Origin: Mesostigma viride | Taxonomy: Eukaryota > Streptophyta > Mesostigmatophyceae > Mesostigmatales > Mesostigmataceae | Reading direction: 5' to 3' | DNA length: 64,000 bases | Assembly (NCBI GenBank): GCA_009746045.1 | Contig: RPFO01000240.1 | Location: forward strand, 319,501-383,500 | Shown here: positions 51,432-63,523 of the stretch, piece after piece | How positions within the stretch are numbered: the first letter of the stretch is position 1 | Layout of the letters: each line of letters starts with the position of its first letter | Position numbers and translations under genes: made by a program | The notes under the pieces: generated by a model | Told to the model about the DNA's origin: nothing | The model's database searches: none | Seen by the model: only the letters and a program-made list of their open reading frames with translations

Positions 51432-51497
51432 CATACGCTAAATGAGTTTTTTCTGTGTATAAGGCCACCTAGACATCATGTTTTCCATCCAAGAATC

Positions 51498-52076
51498 GGT
51501 TTTCTCTGAATATAGTTTAATTAACGCATGCGGGAAAGATAGGGCCGCTATGCCTTGGCCTGGATGTGGAAGGCTGTCTGCGACATGGGCTGACTAATTC
51601 GATCTGTACAAAGGGTTTCCTCTTCGCCCGAATTTTCCTTGGATGACCCGGTTGTTTATAAGGGTCGGTGGCTATTAATTAGTGGTCCGAGAAAAAGGGT
51701 TAATTGTAGGTTTTATACGACTTGCTTGCAAAGATTCGTGTTTGGTTGCACCAGCTGAGGTTAGGTGGGAACCTGTAGGGTCGGCTGACCAGTTGCTTAA
51801 CGAATCTTTGGCTGATTTGGTTTCTTTAGTGAGTCGTGATTAATTATTGTATAGTGGATTCGGACCGGCCCAAGGGGTCGATGGGCAAGTTTTATGTTTG
51901 TCAGTCTTGGGAACCTTGTACAACTACCTGTACGGTTAACGCACTAGCCTGGGGGTGCGTGGCCACGTTGTTCGTAGTGGCGTTTTCAGCACTGTTCAGG
52001 CCGGCGTGTGACGCATGCCGGTGTTAATTAATTTAGGATGATGTCAGCTTGTGTGTCGGCGGGCCATGCCTTAAGC
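51498..52076 (+). mobile_element. Solo DIRS A unit (second family)
   Basis: A close copy of 9324-9908: it starts TTTTCTCTGAATATAG after AATC and ends at CCTTAAGC. It stands alone, without B repeats or coding sequence, inside the old TTAA element. A solo A could arise by recombination between A1 and A2 or by integration of a small circle. Confidence 0.7.
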
Positions 52077-52079
52077 TCA

Positions 52080-52615
52080 GCCCAAGGTTACCATGTAAAT
52101 TTATGCCAAGAACTCAGCAAGTATACGTGTAAAAACCTTAGAAAGACTGCCCAAGCAATAGAGGCAACTGCAGCCTGCAAACTTGGCAGCAAATCATACT
52201 GCTGTCTGCCAAGCATTCACATCATATCCAGCTTGCCTTGCTGCACACATAGCAGGGAAGTCTTAATGGTTATAGCTCAAGGAAAGCAATGGAAACACCT
52301 ATCTAATGCAATGCCACTCATGCAGTATGGCCAGCAAAAGAACCACTCTCACCTTCCATTCCAATTTGCTAAGAAGCTGATGCCAGCTTGTTAGCCTCTA
52401 GGCACATGCCGGATGTCGTTACTAAAACAGGCGTGTCAGATCCGGCATATAACAAAGCGTCTGAGCAAGCTCATGTCCAAAGGATTATGGAAACAAATGT
52501 CAACACATTACCAACAACTTGACCTCGGTGCATTTAGCATGCCAGCCACAAACTACACGAAATTGTACGAAATTGCTAGGAATCTGACGATGCAACCGAA
52601 ATGTTAATTTTCCCA
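52080..52615. mobile_element. Middle part of TTAA-family copy 3
   Basis: It matches copies 1 and 2 at low identity (CATGCAGTATG, TTAGCCTCTAGG, AGGAATCTGACGATGC). The match stops at the palindrome-ended insertion at 52622. Confidence 0.6.
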
Positions 52616-52621
52616 GAAAAA

Positions 52622-54464
52622 GTCCTAAATTTAGGACCAGTTTGACGTATCAAATATGCATGCAAACATGAACATTTGACCCTGGCATTGGTGCCCATGG
52701 CAGATAGTACACCTTTTGAATTTCTTTCAAAAACCTGGGTTAAAAAGACAACATTTACCACCTAAATGGGCAATGCCCCCATACCACACCTCGAACGGGA
52801 AAATTGGCAAAATGGTGAATTTAGGACCAATAGGACCAATTAGTATATCAACGCATTACCATGCTATCCACACGGTCCCTTGAGCATCTTACAAACGCTA
52901 GGGGCCCCATGGGACCCTACGAGGCCTTGGGATGGCGGGGCAGCGTATAACAAGGCCATACCCTGCTGTGGCTGCCTGTATGTATACGCGTGCCTAACGG
53001 TGTCACAGATGGTGCAGGTAATGCAATATACTGTTGCATGGTTGCTGAGGTTGCCCGGCTTGAACATGGCCCACCCCTTACGGTAAACTTTCTCTAAGCA
53101 TATCCCAAACCTTCTTTGACATCACGGACATGCTGGCCACCACCCAGCGATGAAAAAACATTGCATTTGCATTGCAACTGACCCATTAATGCAGCCCAAT
53201 GAAGTTACAAAACAACGTTGTGCTAACATGCAACGCTTTGTGAGCGAATTCAGGGTGCATGTAAAACGTAAACCATACTGTATATACTGTCTGAGAACTC
53301 CCTGAACGACTGCAGGCCATAGGACCATGGTTTATAACTAACACATGAGTAAAACTGCTCTTACGCATGCTCTCACGTGACGCAGTCATGTGTCTATTAA
53401 CCCTCTATTAACCCTGTTCTATTAATAGTTAAGTAATTAATTACGGCTGCGTGTTATAGCTGCAGCGGACGATGAAGATAGAGACGTAAAAAGTTGTATG
53501 ACGTAAACCAACTATGTGGGACAGTTATGTGCACAGAGAGCGTCCCCTCTTTTTAGGCATAGCTGGCTGACTAAAAAAAAAACCACGACAGCGTTGCCAG
53601 TTACACTCATGATCTAAGACACCCCGGCACCTACCTGCTACTTACGTCGCCACTTCCAGATGGTTGCAAAAAAGTCGCTGAAATCCGCAGTCAGGTCAGC
53701 TTTCCGAGAGCAGAGCCCACCAAAGCTGGCCAACCGGTTCGAAAATGATATAAACCACGCTTGTGCTGCTTTCTAGGTCCAAGAAGTACAGAAAGTGAAG
53801 ACCTATAAGGTGCGCTCGCTGCCCAGCCTGAACGTCCCTACAACATGGTCGACAATGGAAATCGGGCAAGAATATCACGGCCCAGGCGCTCCCATGTCTA
53901 ATACTCCGTTCCTAAACTTCAGACTATAATCAAAATCGTCCACACAAATTTTCTGGCTTGATTCGTACCCACCATTATTTGCTAATACACTAACATGTTT
54001 GTGCCAAAATCGACCCTCCGCGAGCAGGCGATCTGCGACCCATTTGTGTTGTGCCGCTGTGCTACAGCGCTACACATAACAACTTGCGCAGAAAATTTTC
54101 ACAGCCTTTAAGCATAACTAACAACCTTTCGTTTTTGCTACTGGGCGCCCGAAATGATAAACGCACGTGAAAACGCCGGCCACGATTGTCAGGTCGCCAT
54201 GTCCACCTCACATCATTCCCGCACCCACTTTTTCGCTCCAAAATCGGTTATATTTTTGGTCGAGGTACCTACTTTCCCGCGCATCTACCCGGTACGGGGT
54301 ACCCGGGTACGGAATCCGGGTGCCATGTGCCGGTACCACAGATCGGGTATATCACGGCGGGTACCGTCCACATGGAGTTCGGACCATATAGTGACCCCCC
54401 CTACCCGGTACCTCGGTTATAGTGACCTCTAGGACAAATTAGGACAAAGTCCTACATTTAGGAC
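52622..54464. mobile_element. Palindrome-ended DNA element, copy B (1,843 bp)
   Basis: Ends at GTCCTAAATTTAGGAC (52622-52637) and the one-mismatch version at 54449-54464, with TAGGAC hexamers at both subterminal regions. It is homologous to copy A over 43000-43960 and 45310-45978 but lacks the two nested insertions, so it gives the uninterrupted state. No intact transposase is present. Confidence 0.75.
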
Positions 54465-55135
54465 AGTGAGTGGATTAACAGAAAGAAATGGAGCGCTTCC
54501 TGCGGGGAAACTGCCCGAAAAAAAGGCGAAAGGCCGACGTTTATGCACCTGCATGCGTGGAAATGTTTCATGCATAAACTGGCACGCAAGCTCGAACAAT
54601 AAAAGACATCATCCATGGACCAGCAGGCTGCAGGCGAACAAGGAAGGTGCGCCTTCCGTGAATACGTCGAAGGCGAAATTCGCAGGCCTACGTAGGTTCT
54701 TACCTTGAATGCCGGAAATGTAAAAGAAACCGGGAAGCTTCGGCACAAACTCGACAACACCATTAAGTTAGCTTGACAATCGCCCTTTAGAGCCTACGTT
54801 GCCTCACAATAGCTGCCGTAAACCTGCATTAAATTTCATGATCCGCAAGAGAAACTATATCCTGGACCCCCGCGCCCGTAGCCGTTTCAGAAATAAGCGA
54901 TATTGCAAACCATAAAATTTCCGCCATGAAATGAGGTCATCAACTAATCTTCTGCAAAATTCAAGCATTTTTTCTAGCTGTTTACGTGCCATATCGATTA
55001 ATATTGCATAAAGGCATGCCGCCATGGCCACCTCCGCGAGGGTTGAGCGGTCCGGGCACACATTATACACCGTACGGACGGTACCGCGAATTTTTTGGCG
55101 CGGAAAATATTCGGCGCGCCACGTCCCCTTCCAGA

Positions 55136-55741
55136 TAAATATGTGTACGTTTATTCCAAATATATCCAATAGTTAATCCCCTTAACTTCAATGCCGCTCA
55201 TCAACGACATGGTACACATGGAAGGCTCCACACATGTGACCATTGATTGTACGTCAGGTACGCAATCATAAAACATTGGGCCGAGGTCGTACTATCGGCC
55301 CTAAAATACGCAAAGTGTTGTGCCGGTTTTGTACCATCGGCACCTTAGCTTTTGCTACACGGCACTATTTTCAGTGCTACAAACTGTGCCGGAAATATCA
55401 CAGAAAGCCCTACTTTGCCTATTTAGTTATATCGGCCAGATATACGGCTGCCAAGCGGGTGCGATTATCAGCAGTGTTTTTTTTAAGGTTTTCGTTACTA
55501 GTGGCGCTAGGCCACTTGTGGCGTTTCGAACTATGAAAACTTCAGTTTACTCGGCCAATGTGTGGCTTTAAGCCAATTAAAATTGGGCTTGGCACGGCCA
55601 CATGTGGCAGGCTGGCTTTTTGGTGCAGCAAATGACCCTGCCGACAGCGGGGTCAGCACGGCGCGGCGCCGTACTGGCTGTACACAAGGCAGGCGAGCGT
55701 CTGAGCCGTCTCAGGCATCGGCGCCGGGCGTACTTGGTAAA
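55136..55741. other. No supported gene
   Basis: A/T-rich sequence with phrases such as CGGCACCTTAG and GGCACTATTTTCAG and short overlapping ORFs. Nothing can be assigned. Confidence 0.4.
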
Positions 55742-55745
55742 TTAA

Positions 55746-57656
55746 GGGGAGGGTCCCATGGAAATGTATCAAAACTGAAGCCCCCTAATAACTACAGAAA
55801 TGCAACTGACAACCACTGAATGATGTTTAAGGACCATAAACGTGATGTTTGGGCATGCATACCACCACTTGTTTGGGATACTACCCCCAGCCATACACCG
55901 GCTATGTGCTAAAAATAGAAAGAAAGGCTGTCCGGGGCACATCTTGCCCAGAACAGTGGGAGAACCAGTTGCATGCCAAAAGCACAACCCATATAAAAAT
56001 GTCATGGGACATGGTTTCTACCTAATTGGATCAACAAAATCAGCACATCCCTTCATGTTATTAATTTTTGACCAAAAAATACGCTTTTTTAGGGGGGGCG
56101 TCCCCATACACACTCATAACACATCAATTAGGCCTGAAAAGCACAAGTCAAATTTTGTCATGACCATAGAAGGCACTGTCAAAGTTTGGTGGCGTTCTGA
56201 GCTCAGCTGTAGCAGTTATTAATTTTGGCAGTTGGCCACCTGTGCAGACGCTAAGGAAGGCATTAGTGAGTATTAAGGCACACTAACACTTCCTATGCCA
56301 TCCAAAAGGCTCCTGACCATGCCCAATTCGACCACAATGTACAAGGAGGTGGCTGGGCACGTCATGTGCCCTTGCCTTACCTCGACACAGGCAACCTGTT
56401 GCGTGTGTGCACAACCATGAGGCAGGTAGCTCTACATGCCTAGCCAACACTTCTAAAGCATATTCCAGGTTTACGGTGTGGGCATCATCCCAAAACCAAG
56501 CTGACCAAATTCAAACACACCCTAGAAAGCCATATCCACTAATTGCCCAACAAGGGTAACAACAGACAGTCCACAGATCGAGAAAGCAGAATTATCATAC
56601 ATGCTGCTTGCCAAGGCTTCTTACCATGGTTACCTTGCCTTGCTAGCATATGAATTAGGGCTCTCCCATTTTAGTGGGAGAAAGGCCAACAAGACAACGA
56701 TAACCCCTACCTACGTGCAGTTCCACCCATGCAGTATGCCCCTCAGAAAAACCACAGCCACCTTTCTTTCCAGCGCAATTGTTTTCCAAGAAACAAACTC
56801 AGGCTTGTGAGCCTCTAACCACAATGAAGCCTCTGCTAAGAAAGGTCGCGTCAATATTCACACAAAACTGAGTGCTGTTAGCAATCTCCTTCCAAGAAAC
56901 CACTCAGCAAATCCCTGACAACTTGACGATATGCCACGGTCACGCTTTGACACGTCCCAGCCATGCAACGTACATGAAAACCACTGAAAGGTGCCAGGAA
57001 TCTGGCGATGCGCAGCACGGAATGGCATTATACCTGGCGCTAACTGCACGGAAAGAAGCCGAAAACTTGCGTTGATAATAACCCATAAAGGAAGCGAAAC
57101 ATTCATAGGGTCACGTTGATCACACGATCGTACCATTACCGGCATTGTCCTTCGCCCAGCGGCGCAAGAAAAAACAACCTTCCATGGAATAATAAGAGGC
57201 GCATCCCGCGAGCCTGGAGAGTGTCTTACCGATCATGACGGCAATCTTGCCGAAACCCAGCAATTTTTTTTTAAGTTTTACCAATAACAATTTAAACGCA
57301 TCCTTGACGCTAGGTAAAGCTCATAAAACCTGACAATCACCGCCGCCAGCGTGCATTCTAATTTATTCCTCTCGACGAAAACATCAGATTGGACCCCCGT
57401 GGCGATGGTAATCAATAAAATCATCGACACTGCAAAAAACGCGAACTCCGCTAAGAAGTAGCATCATTTACTGATCGTCTTTAAGATTCGCTCAGTTTCT
57501 CTGCATTCCGCGAGCTATCTTTTTCTACTCTGCCTGAAAGCACGTCGCCATGGCCAGCTCCGGTAGAGGTGCGCGCACCGTGCACCACTTTTTCACGGTA
57601 CGGACGGGCACCGCGCATTTTTTCGGCGCCAAAATATTCGCGCCGGGACCGTCCCC
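55746..57656. mobile_element. TTAA-flanked DNA element, copy 2 (1,911 bp)
   Basis: TTAA at 55742-55745 and 57657-57660 with the same inverted ends as copy 1. Identity to copy 1 is very high over the full length, with a few small indels (for example an extra TTAAGG near 56274). The two copies therefore moved recently, and copy 3 and copy 4 are older. On the - strand MIGKTLSRLAGCASYYSMEG and FLRRWAKDNAGNGTIV is a short open segment shared with copy 4. Confidence 0.85.
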
Positions 57657-57660
57657 TTAA

Positions 57661-58269
57661 CAACAACGATTACTAGTGCCGAAAGTCGAAACACGTTAGT
57701 TAGTCAATGCAGTATGGCTGGCGAGTGACTTAATAACTGAGGCGCCAGCCGCCAGGCCGCCAGGCAGCTGAAGCCTGAAAAGTGAAAATGCACACAAGCT
57801 GCAGTCTGCACAGTGCACTCTGGTCTCTGGCAGCGGGCCACTTGCCACTTGGCACTTGGCCGGGCTCTACGTACATGCACTATGCAGTCAGTAAGTCAGT
57901 CCGTCATAGTAGTACTCGTAGTAGTATTCTAGTACTAGGGAGGCTTGTGGCGGAACGCCGGCCGGAAGACCGGCTGACACCGCCAATTGTGGCGTGACCT
58001 GTACTAGAGTGAACTTAAGGCACGGCCACCCTGTGGCGAAACGAAACTACAAAGTAGAACAGCACGGCCAAATTGTGGCTTCTTGGGAGCCCTGTCAAAG
58101 TGGGTGGCACCGCCACATTTTGCCAAAAAAAGTGCCACACCGCCACATTTGGCGGCATATCGCCACTAAACAAAACACTGATTATCAGGGACGCAACCCT
58201 GATTAATACCTCCGTTTACAATCATAATGGCCAAGATTAAATATGAACAGGCAGTTGGGCACATAGGGT
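57661..58269. other. No supported gene
   Basis: Contains short CCGCCAGGC and GCCACATTTGGCGGC repeats and TAGTAGTA runs near 57907. No coding evidence. Confidence 0.4.
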
Positions 58270-58510
58270 AAAATTTACCTACACATTAAACCCTTCGTAC
58301 AGAACGAATTCGTCAGCCCATGTCGCAGAGAGCCTTCCACATCGCAGGCCAAGGCATAGTAGCCCTATCTTTCCCGCATGCATCCATTCACAGAAAACTG
58401 ATTAGGATCACTAAGCACTCTTAACCAGACATTTGATAGAACCAAATTAGGTGAAGACTAGCATTTGATTGAACCAAATTAGGTGGAGCCCTGGCACAAA
58501 CGCAGCAGTT
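58270..58510 (-). mobile_element. DIRS terminus remnant (second family), inverted
   Basis: 58290-58405 is the complement of the start of the A unit (CCCATGTCGCAGAGAGCC, ATAGTAGCCCTATCTTTCCC). 58406-58510 corresponds to the B unit (GGTGGAGCCCTGGCACAAACG), with a small internal duplication. Confidence 0.5.
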
Positions 58511-58514
58511 ACAG

Positions 58515-59857
58515 CGGTCTTTACGGTGACGGTCTCTGCGCACAATAGTGGCGTAAAAAAACTTCGCGGTACCCGTCCGCACCGTGAAAAAGTGATGCAC
58601 GGTGCGCGCACCTCTACCGGAGCTGGCCATGACGACGTGGCTTTAGGCAATCTAGATGAAGATGGCATGCGGAATGCAGAGAAAATGATCGAAACATCAT
58701 GAGTTTACGATGCTATTTCTTAGCGGAGTTTGCGCGTTTTGGAATCGCGATGATTTTATTGACGACCATCGCCACGGGTGTCCAAATTCTAAATTTTTTG
58801 TTGCGAGGAATTCAAAAGAATGCACGCTAGCGATTGTGACTGCATGTCAGGTTCGATGGGCTTCAATTAGCGTCAAGGATGCGTTTACACTGTTATTAGT
58901 AAGTTTGCTGGGTTTGGGCAAGATTTCTGTCATTATCCATAAGCCACTCTCCATGCTGACTGGATGTGCGTCTTATATTTCCGTGGAAGGTTTGTCTTTC
59001 TTGCGCCGCTGGGCGAAGGACAATAACGGTAATGGTACGACCGTGTGCTCAGCATCGCCTTAAAAATGTTTAGGGTTTAGCTTCCTTCAAAGGTTATCAA
59101 CGCAACATTTCGCCTTCTTTCCGTGCAGTTAGCACCATGTATGTATGTTGCCATTTTGTACGTGCTGCGCATTGCCGAATTCCTGGCAGCTTTCAGTGAT
59201 TTATTTACGCTGCATACATAGCTGGGACGTGTCAAGGCACGAGCCATGGCATGTCCGCAAGTTATAAGGGATTTGTCGTGTGGTTTCTTCGAAGGAGTTT
59301 GCTATAACAGCAGTCAGTTTTACGTGAATATTGAAGCAACCTTTCTGAGCAGTAGCACCGCTCAGTGCTTATAGAGTGTCACAATCTTGAGGTTGTTTTG
59401 GTAGGGATTTTCATTGTTTTCTGGGCCTCTGTCCCACTGAATTATGGAATAGCCCCATCATATGCTAGCAAAGCAAAGTAACCATGGTAAGAAGCCCTGG
59501 CACGCAGCATGTATGGTAAGTGTGCTTTCTCTGCAGACTGTCTGTTGTTCCCCTTGATTGGGCGATCAGTGGATTTTGCTTTCTAGAGTGTATTTGCATT
59601 GGACAGCTTGGTTTTGGTATGATGCTCACACCAAATACCTGGGATATGCTTTTGAAGTGTTGGCTAGCCATGTAGAGCTACCTGCCTCAGTGCTGTGCAC
59701 GCACGCGTAAGGTTGCCCATGCCGAGGGAAGGGAAGGGCACATGAGGTGCCCAGTTACGTCCTTGTACGCTGTGGTCGAATTGGGCATGGTGTTGGGCCT
59801 TTTGGATGGAAAAGAAAGCCTTGGCATATGTCTGGATACCCACTACTACAGCCAATG
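58515..59857. mobile_element. TTAA-family element, copy 4, inverted and truncated
   Basis: It matches the complement of copies 1 and 2 from their right end inward (GTGCGCGCACCTCTACCGG, TGGGCGAAGGACAA). The far end is cut at 59857 by a DIRS terminus. A 117-codon + strand ORF at 58710-59063 (RDDFIDDHRHGCPN, FLRRWAKDNNGNGT) is partly readable in copies 1 and 2, so it may be the remains of an element-encoded protein. Confidence 0.6.
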
Positions 59858-60596
59858 AAGCAATAAGTGTTCCCATGAGCATCGGCGGCCGGGATGTGGC
59901 CTAACTTTTGTATGTGCTCTGGACACTCATTGTTTTAATAAAGAGTCTGGTTACCCTAGAGTTCCACGGTTAGTAGAATCGTGGTTCTCTGAGCATAGTT
60001 TCTTTATAGTGAGATGGAAGGATAGCCGCTATAGCTAGGTTATAGGGTTCACGTGACATTCCTTTTGAGACCGGTGAGGCTTGGGTCGTGGCCAAAGCTT
60101 TGGCCAGTTTTTCTTGGCCAGGTGGCAGGAGCTACGTTGAGATATAAACCTGCCACTGTCTAGGTTTCTTAGTTAATGGCGTAGTGATTAACTAGATCTA
60201 GCTAGATTCTTTCTCTCACCCCACATATGACCTACTAATAGCCCCGGCATATGTGACCTGATAGCCTTACGTAAGCTGCCGGCAATTAGCACGCCACATT
60301 GCGTCATTTGTTTAGACGCAACTTTTGCGTGGCGAAAAAAGGCCGTCGGGGCCAAGGCCGCACGACACGCAAAAAAGGACAAAAACAAACCCACCTAGCT
60401 TAGGTCGGCCTCTTTTCTTTTCCCGCCCACCCTCCTTCCCATCCTCCCGCGTGTTTGGGGGTAAGGCTAGCCTTTGCCAAACAATAAGTGTTTCCATGAG
60501 CATCGGCGGCCGGGATGTGGCCTGCCTTTTGTATGTGCTCCACTCACTATTTTAATAAAGAGTCTGGTTACCCTGGAGATCCACGGTTAATAGAAC
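59858..60596 (+). mobile_element. DIRS B1-A2-B2 terminus
   Basis: B1 59858-59976 (5'-truncated), A2 59977-60420 and B2 60421-60596, closely matching 42331-42923. Both B units carry AATAAAG and the ATGAGCATCGGCGGCCGGG phrase. No coding part remains; the cut at 59857 joins it directly to the TTAA element. Confidence 0.75.
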
Positions 60597-61375
60597 AGTT
60601 GTTCATATACCTTGCTAGGTACGCGTCCTAGTATTCAGCAGCCTGGCACGGCCTGCACTGATACACAATTGATTTAGTAGACGGGCGGTGCGCTTGGCGC
60701 GCAGATCTATCAATTGCCTGACACGGCCAGTCCTCAGGATCTGTCCATGCGGTACTCAGCCTCTATTGACAACTAGGCTCTGACGCGCTCCGGCGCGCAA
60801 ACCTATCAACTGACTGTCAGGTCCTGTACAAGTCCTGTCAAAGTCGTGCGGGCTACCAAAGTGACACTAAGTTGTACATCCTGTACCGACGGTCACACGC
60901 TTATAACAGCGCATGGTACCTGCGACGTCACCTAGGAAATGTCATAACTTGCACATCCCATAACCTAATGAAGCATTTCTGGTGCTATTGGAAAGGGCAT
61001 AACAAGCTCTATCCACCTAACGTAAATTCTTTTCATGAACCAGAGATCAATTCCAGAATTAGGATCTCACAATGTCCCAACAAAGTCTCTAGATAGACAT
61101 AAATTATTGTGCCCAGTACTACTAAGCATGATTTGACTGGCCGGAAAAACGACTTGACTGGTGTCTCTTGCTCTTATATTCAAAGTCTGACAGGCTTGAG
61201 GCAAGCACCCACGGCTTTACAACTATGGCCGTCATAATTTCTTCAATTGCAAGCCATCAAAGCCAAAATGGTATAAGCACACGGAATCATTTGCCATATT
61301 GTTGGCATGCCACAATGTCAATACGCCATCATGTGGATATGCTCGAACAATGTCATCCATCGTAGTTGAACAGCA
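60597..61375. other. No supported gene (probable intron or upstream region)
   Basis: Short repeats GGCGCGCA-ATCTATCAA occur near 60700 and 60800. Frames on the + strand are short. It may be upstream intron of the gene at 61701. Confidence 0.4.
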
Positions 61376-61480
61376 TTAGGCTAGTACTTTTTATGTTGAC
61401 GCACATCCTGCGCAGGATGTGCGTCAACCTTGTGTCGACGCATAAAAAGGAATAGCTTCATGCTGTCCAACTATTGTTGC
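61376..61480. repeat. Long foldback with 32-bp perfect palindrome
   Basis: 61396-61427 is a perfect 32-bp palindrome centred on CCTGCGCAGG. It is flanked by arms (AGTTGAACAGCAT...CTTTTTATG and CATAAAAAGG...ATGCTGTCCAACT) that pair imperfectly for another 30 bp. It looks like the two ends of the 72-bp-TIR family (15259, 17465) joined with the interior lost. Confidence 0.8.
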
Positions 61481-61700
61481 CGTTGCAGCTGCCATTCTAA
61501 CACCACGCCTTACCTAATTGCAAGAAGTGCTGAGGCTCTGGGGGGGTAGGTCACTGTACTTGCTGGGACTGGCTTTCAGTAACGAACAATGGTATTGTAC
61601 TCAGATTTCTGTCGATAAAGCAGTGCTTGTTGTCTGCATGTCACCTGATCCAACCCCTCACCCCCCCAATTCTGCTGTGCGCTCTTCACTGTCACTGCAG

Positions 61701-62357
61701 TTGAGCTGGACGATTCTCACCCCGAGGACGACCACCCTTCCACGGACATGTTGCTGTCTGCACAACGCTTGATGCCGCCTTCTCTGCTGATGTCCCCAGT
61801 GGTGGAACCTCTTATTGTTTATGGCAACATCCTGCATGGCTTGAGCAGGACCATGAGTGAGATCCAAAGCAGTTCAGACAGCGATCAGCTGGTTGTCACT
61901 GTGGCAACACCAGGAATGCAGCACGGAGAGCCAGGTGAAAAGGAAACTGTTCTCGCTGGGTCATCAGGTGGAGGGTCCAAGAATGCACCACAGCCACCTA
62001 GCAACGAAACCATTGCCAGCAACCGACTATCAGAGAACAACTCAAATGCTCAGACATGTGCTGCCCCTCCCAAAGCTCTGCAACCTGGCGTGTCCCTGAC
62101 AGATGGGTCAGCACCGCCGTCAGCGGTCACGGCGTTAAGCCGGGCATTAGACGATATGAACCAGGAGTCGAACTGCGTTGAAGAATCTTCCCCATTGCAG
62201 TGTGGGGGACAGTTGGCACACGGGCCACGGCATGCTTTTGCAGTGGGGCATGGTAGGGATGGATCATGCCGTGTCCCACCATCGGAGTCTTGCGAACTCG
62301 AGGATGACCAGACCATTGCAGACAACAAGGCGACAGCCTCCACCCAACGGCCAGCAG
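61701..62357 (+). CDS. Internal exon, Ser/Ala/Pro-rich protein
   Basis: Acceptor CACTGCAG ends at 61700; donor CAG/GTACGG after 62357. The 657-nt exon is open throughout, starts and ends in phase 1, and encodes 219 residues: a short ordered start (ELDDSHPEDDHPSTD, then PLIVYGNILHG) followed by low-complexity, Ser/Gly/Pro/Ala-rich sequence. I do not recognise a domain. The next exon at 63524 has the matching phase. The gene is cut by the right window edge and its 5' exons were not located. Confidence 0.5.
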
Positions 62358-63273
62358 GTACGGGCGCCAACAGCATTGATGGCCCTGGCTTGCTGATGCA
62401 TTCAGTCTCCTTGCCCAACGGGGCGAGATCTGGTAAAACATGGGTGCCTGGATCTGGTAAGATAAGGGCCTGGACTTAACATGACATGAGGGAGCTTGGA
62501 TCTTGTAACATAAGGGGATGTACCTGGGCGTGGTGGGATCATCCTTAAAAGGTGTGTGGGTCTGGATAGACCAGGAGGCGTGCATCTGGTAAGATCAGGA
62601 GACCTAGATCTGGTAACTAAGATATAATGAGGGGATCTCTGGTAGGATATGAAGACCTCGGGCTAGAAATTATATGATCCTATCTATGGGGTCTGGATCG
62701 TGTGAGATATATAGGGATCTGAACATTGTAAAATGAGGAGTTCGGATATGGACGTATGTGGTGTGGTTGTGAGATGGATGCCAGAATAAAAAGGAAGAGA
62801 AGACTATAGAGGGTTGCATTAAGTGTGCACTGTACGAACAGCTCGGATGTAGTCGGAGCCATAGCCTGATAGCCATGGCCAACTTGTAGGTCACTGCGTC
62901 ACCAGTTAAACTGCCACCTGTGCCATTACATATAATTGACAATATCACTAACCAGTAATAGTGGATTCATCAGTTATAGGCTAGCGACATGAATGGCAGC
63001 TAAAGTGTATCTGAGATTAATTAATTAATTAATTAATTAAATAGACACGTGATCTGAGGTTTAAAGTGCTAAATGCATACTTGTAAGGTTGGTCCTCTGC
63101 CAATATCAGCAAAATTTTGTTGAATAGTCATTCTGACTTTTCACACACAACCTGCCATGCAGTGCTTTTCTATCCCGGAGACTTCCGGCTTCTCATGCAT
63201 GCTTTCACGGGATGCCATCCTTGTGCCTGGTGCTGACTGAGCACCCTGGACTACTAGCCATTCTGAGTTTGTG
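62358..63273 (+). other. Proposed intron with degenerate GGATCTGGTAAGAT repeats
   Basis: From about 62430 to 62640 phrases like GGATCTGGTAAGAT recur every 25-45 bp with variation, each resembling a splice donor. A (TTAA)n run lies at 63016-63041. No exon is seen. Confidence 0.45.
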
Positions 63274-63339
63274 CTGTTTGGCTGCGCAGTTTGGCTGCGC
63301 AGTTTGGCTGCGCAGTTTGGCTGCGCAGTTTGGCTGCGC
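63274..63339. repeat. 13-bp minisatellite, five units
   Basis: AGTTTGGCTGCGC is repeated five times, the first unit with one change. Units are identical, so the array is young. Confidence 0.95.
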
Positions 63340-63523
63340 GTAATAACTTATTGTGCAAGACTTGTTGCGCCCAACACTTCATATTAATTACTAAGGACTG
63401 AGCAGCAGCCTGGTGACACTGGAAAATTTTGTGTCTTCAGTACACGTAATGTAGACTCTAAGGCCTGTGCGATGCTGTGTATTGTGCAATATTATGCAAC
63501 ATCATGCGTGCATTTTTCCTCAG

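Larger units (their letters stand above)
47706..55135. mobile_element. Old TTAA-family element, copy 3, split by three insertions
   Basis: The left end at 47702 reads TTAAGGGAGGGTGGCACC and the next 300 bp match the left part of copies 1 and 2 (GCACTTGTTGGGGGTACTAC). The right end (54840-55135, CACCTCCGCGAGGGTTGAGC and ACGTCCCCTT) matches their right end. Middle pieces lie at 52080-52615. Between them are inserted a Copia-like element, a DIRS A unit and palindrome-ended copy B. Subtracting these leaves about 1.78 kb, close to 1.9 kb for the intact copies. It is strongly diverged, so it is the oldest layer here. Confidence 0.65.

Noticed and set aside
48450-51509. ORFs of 68-114 codons duplicated in both LTRs
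   Set aside because: They lie wholly or mostly inside the LTRs, antisense to gag, and are identical only because the LTRs are.
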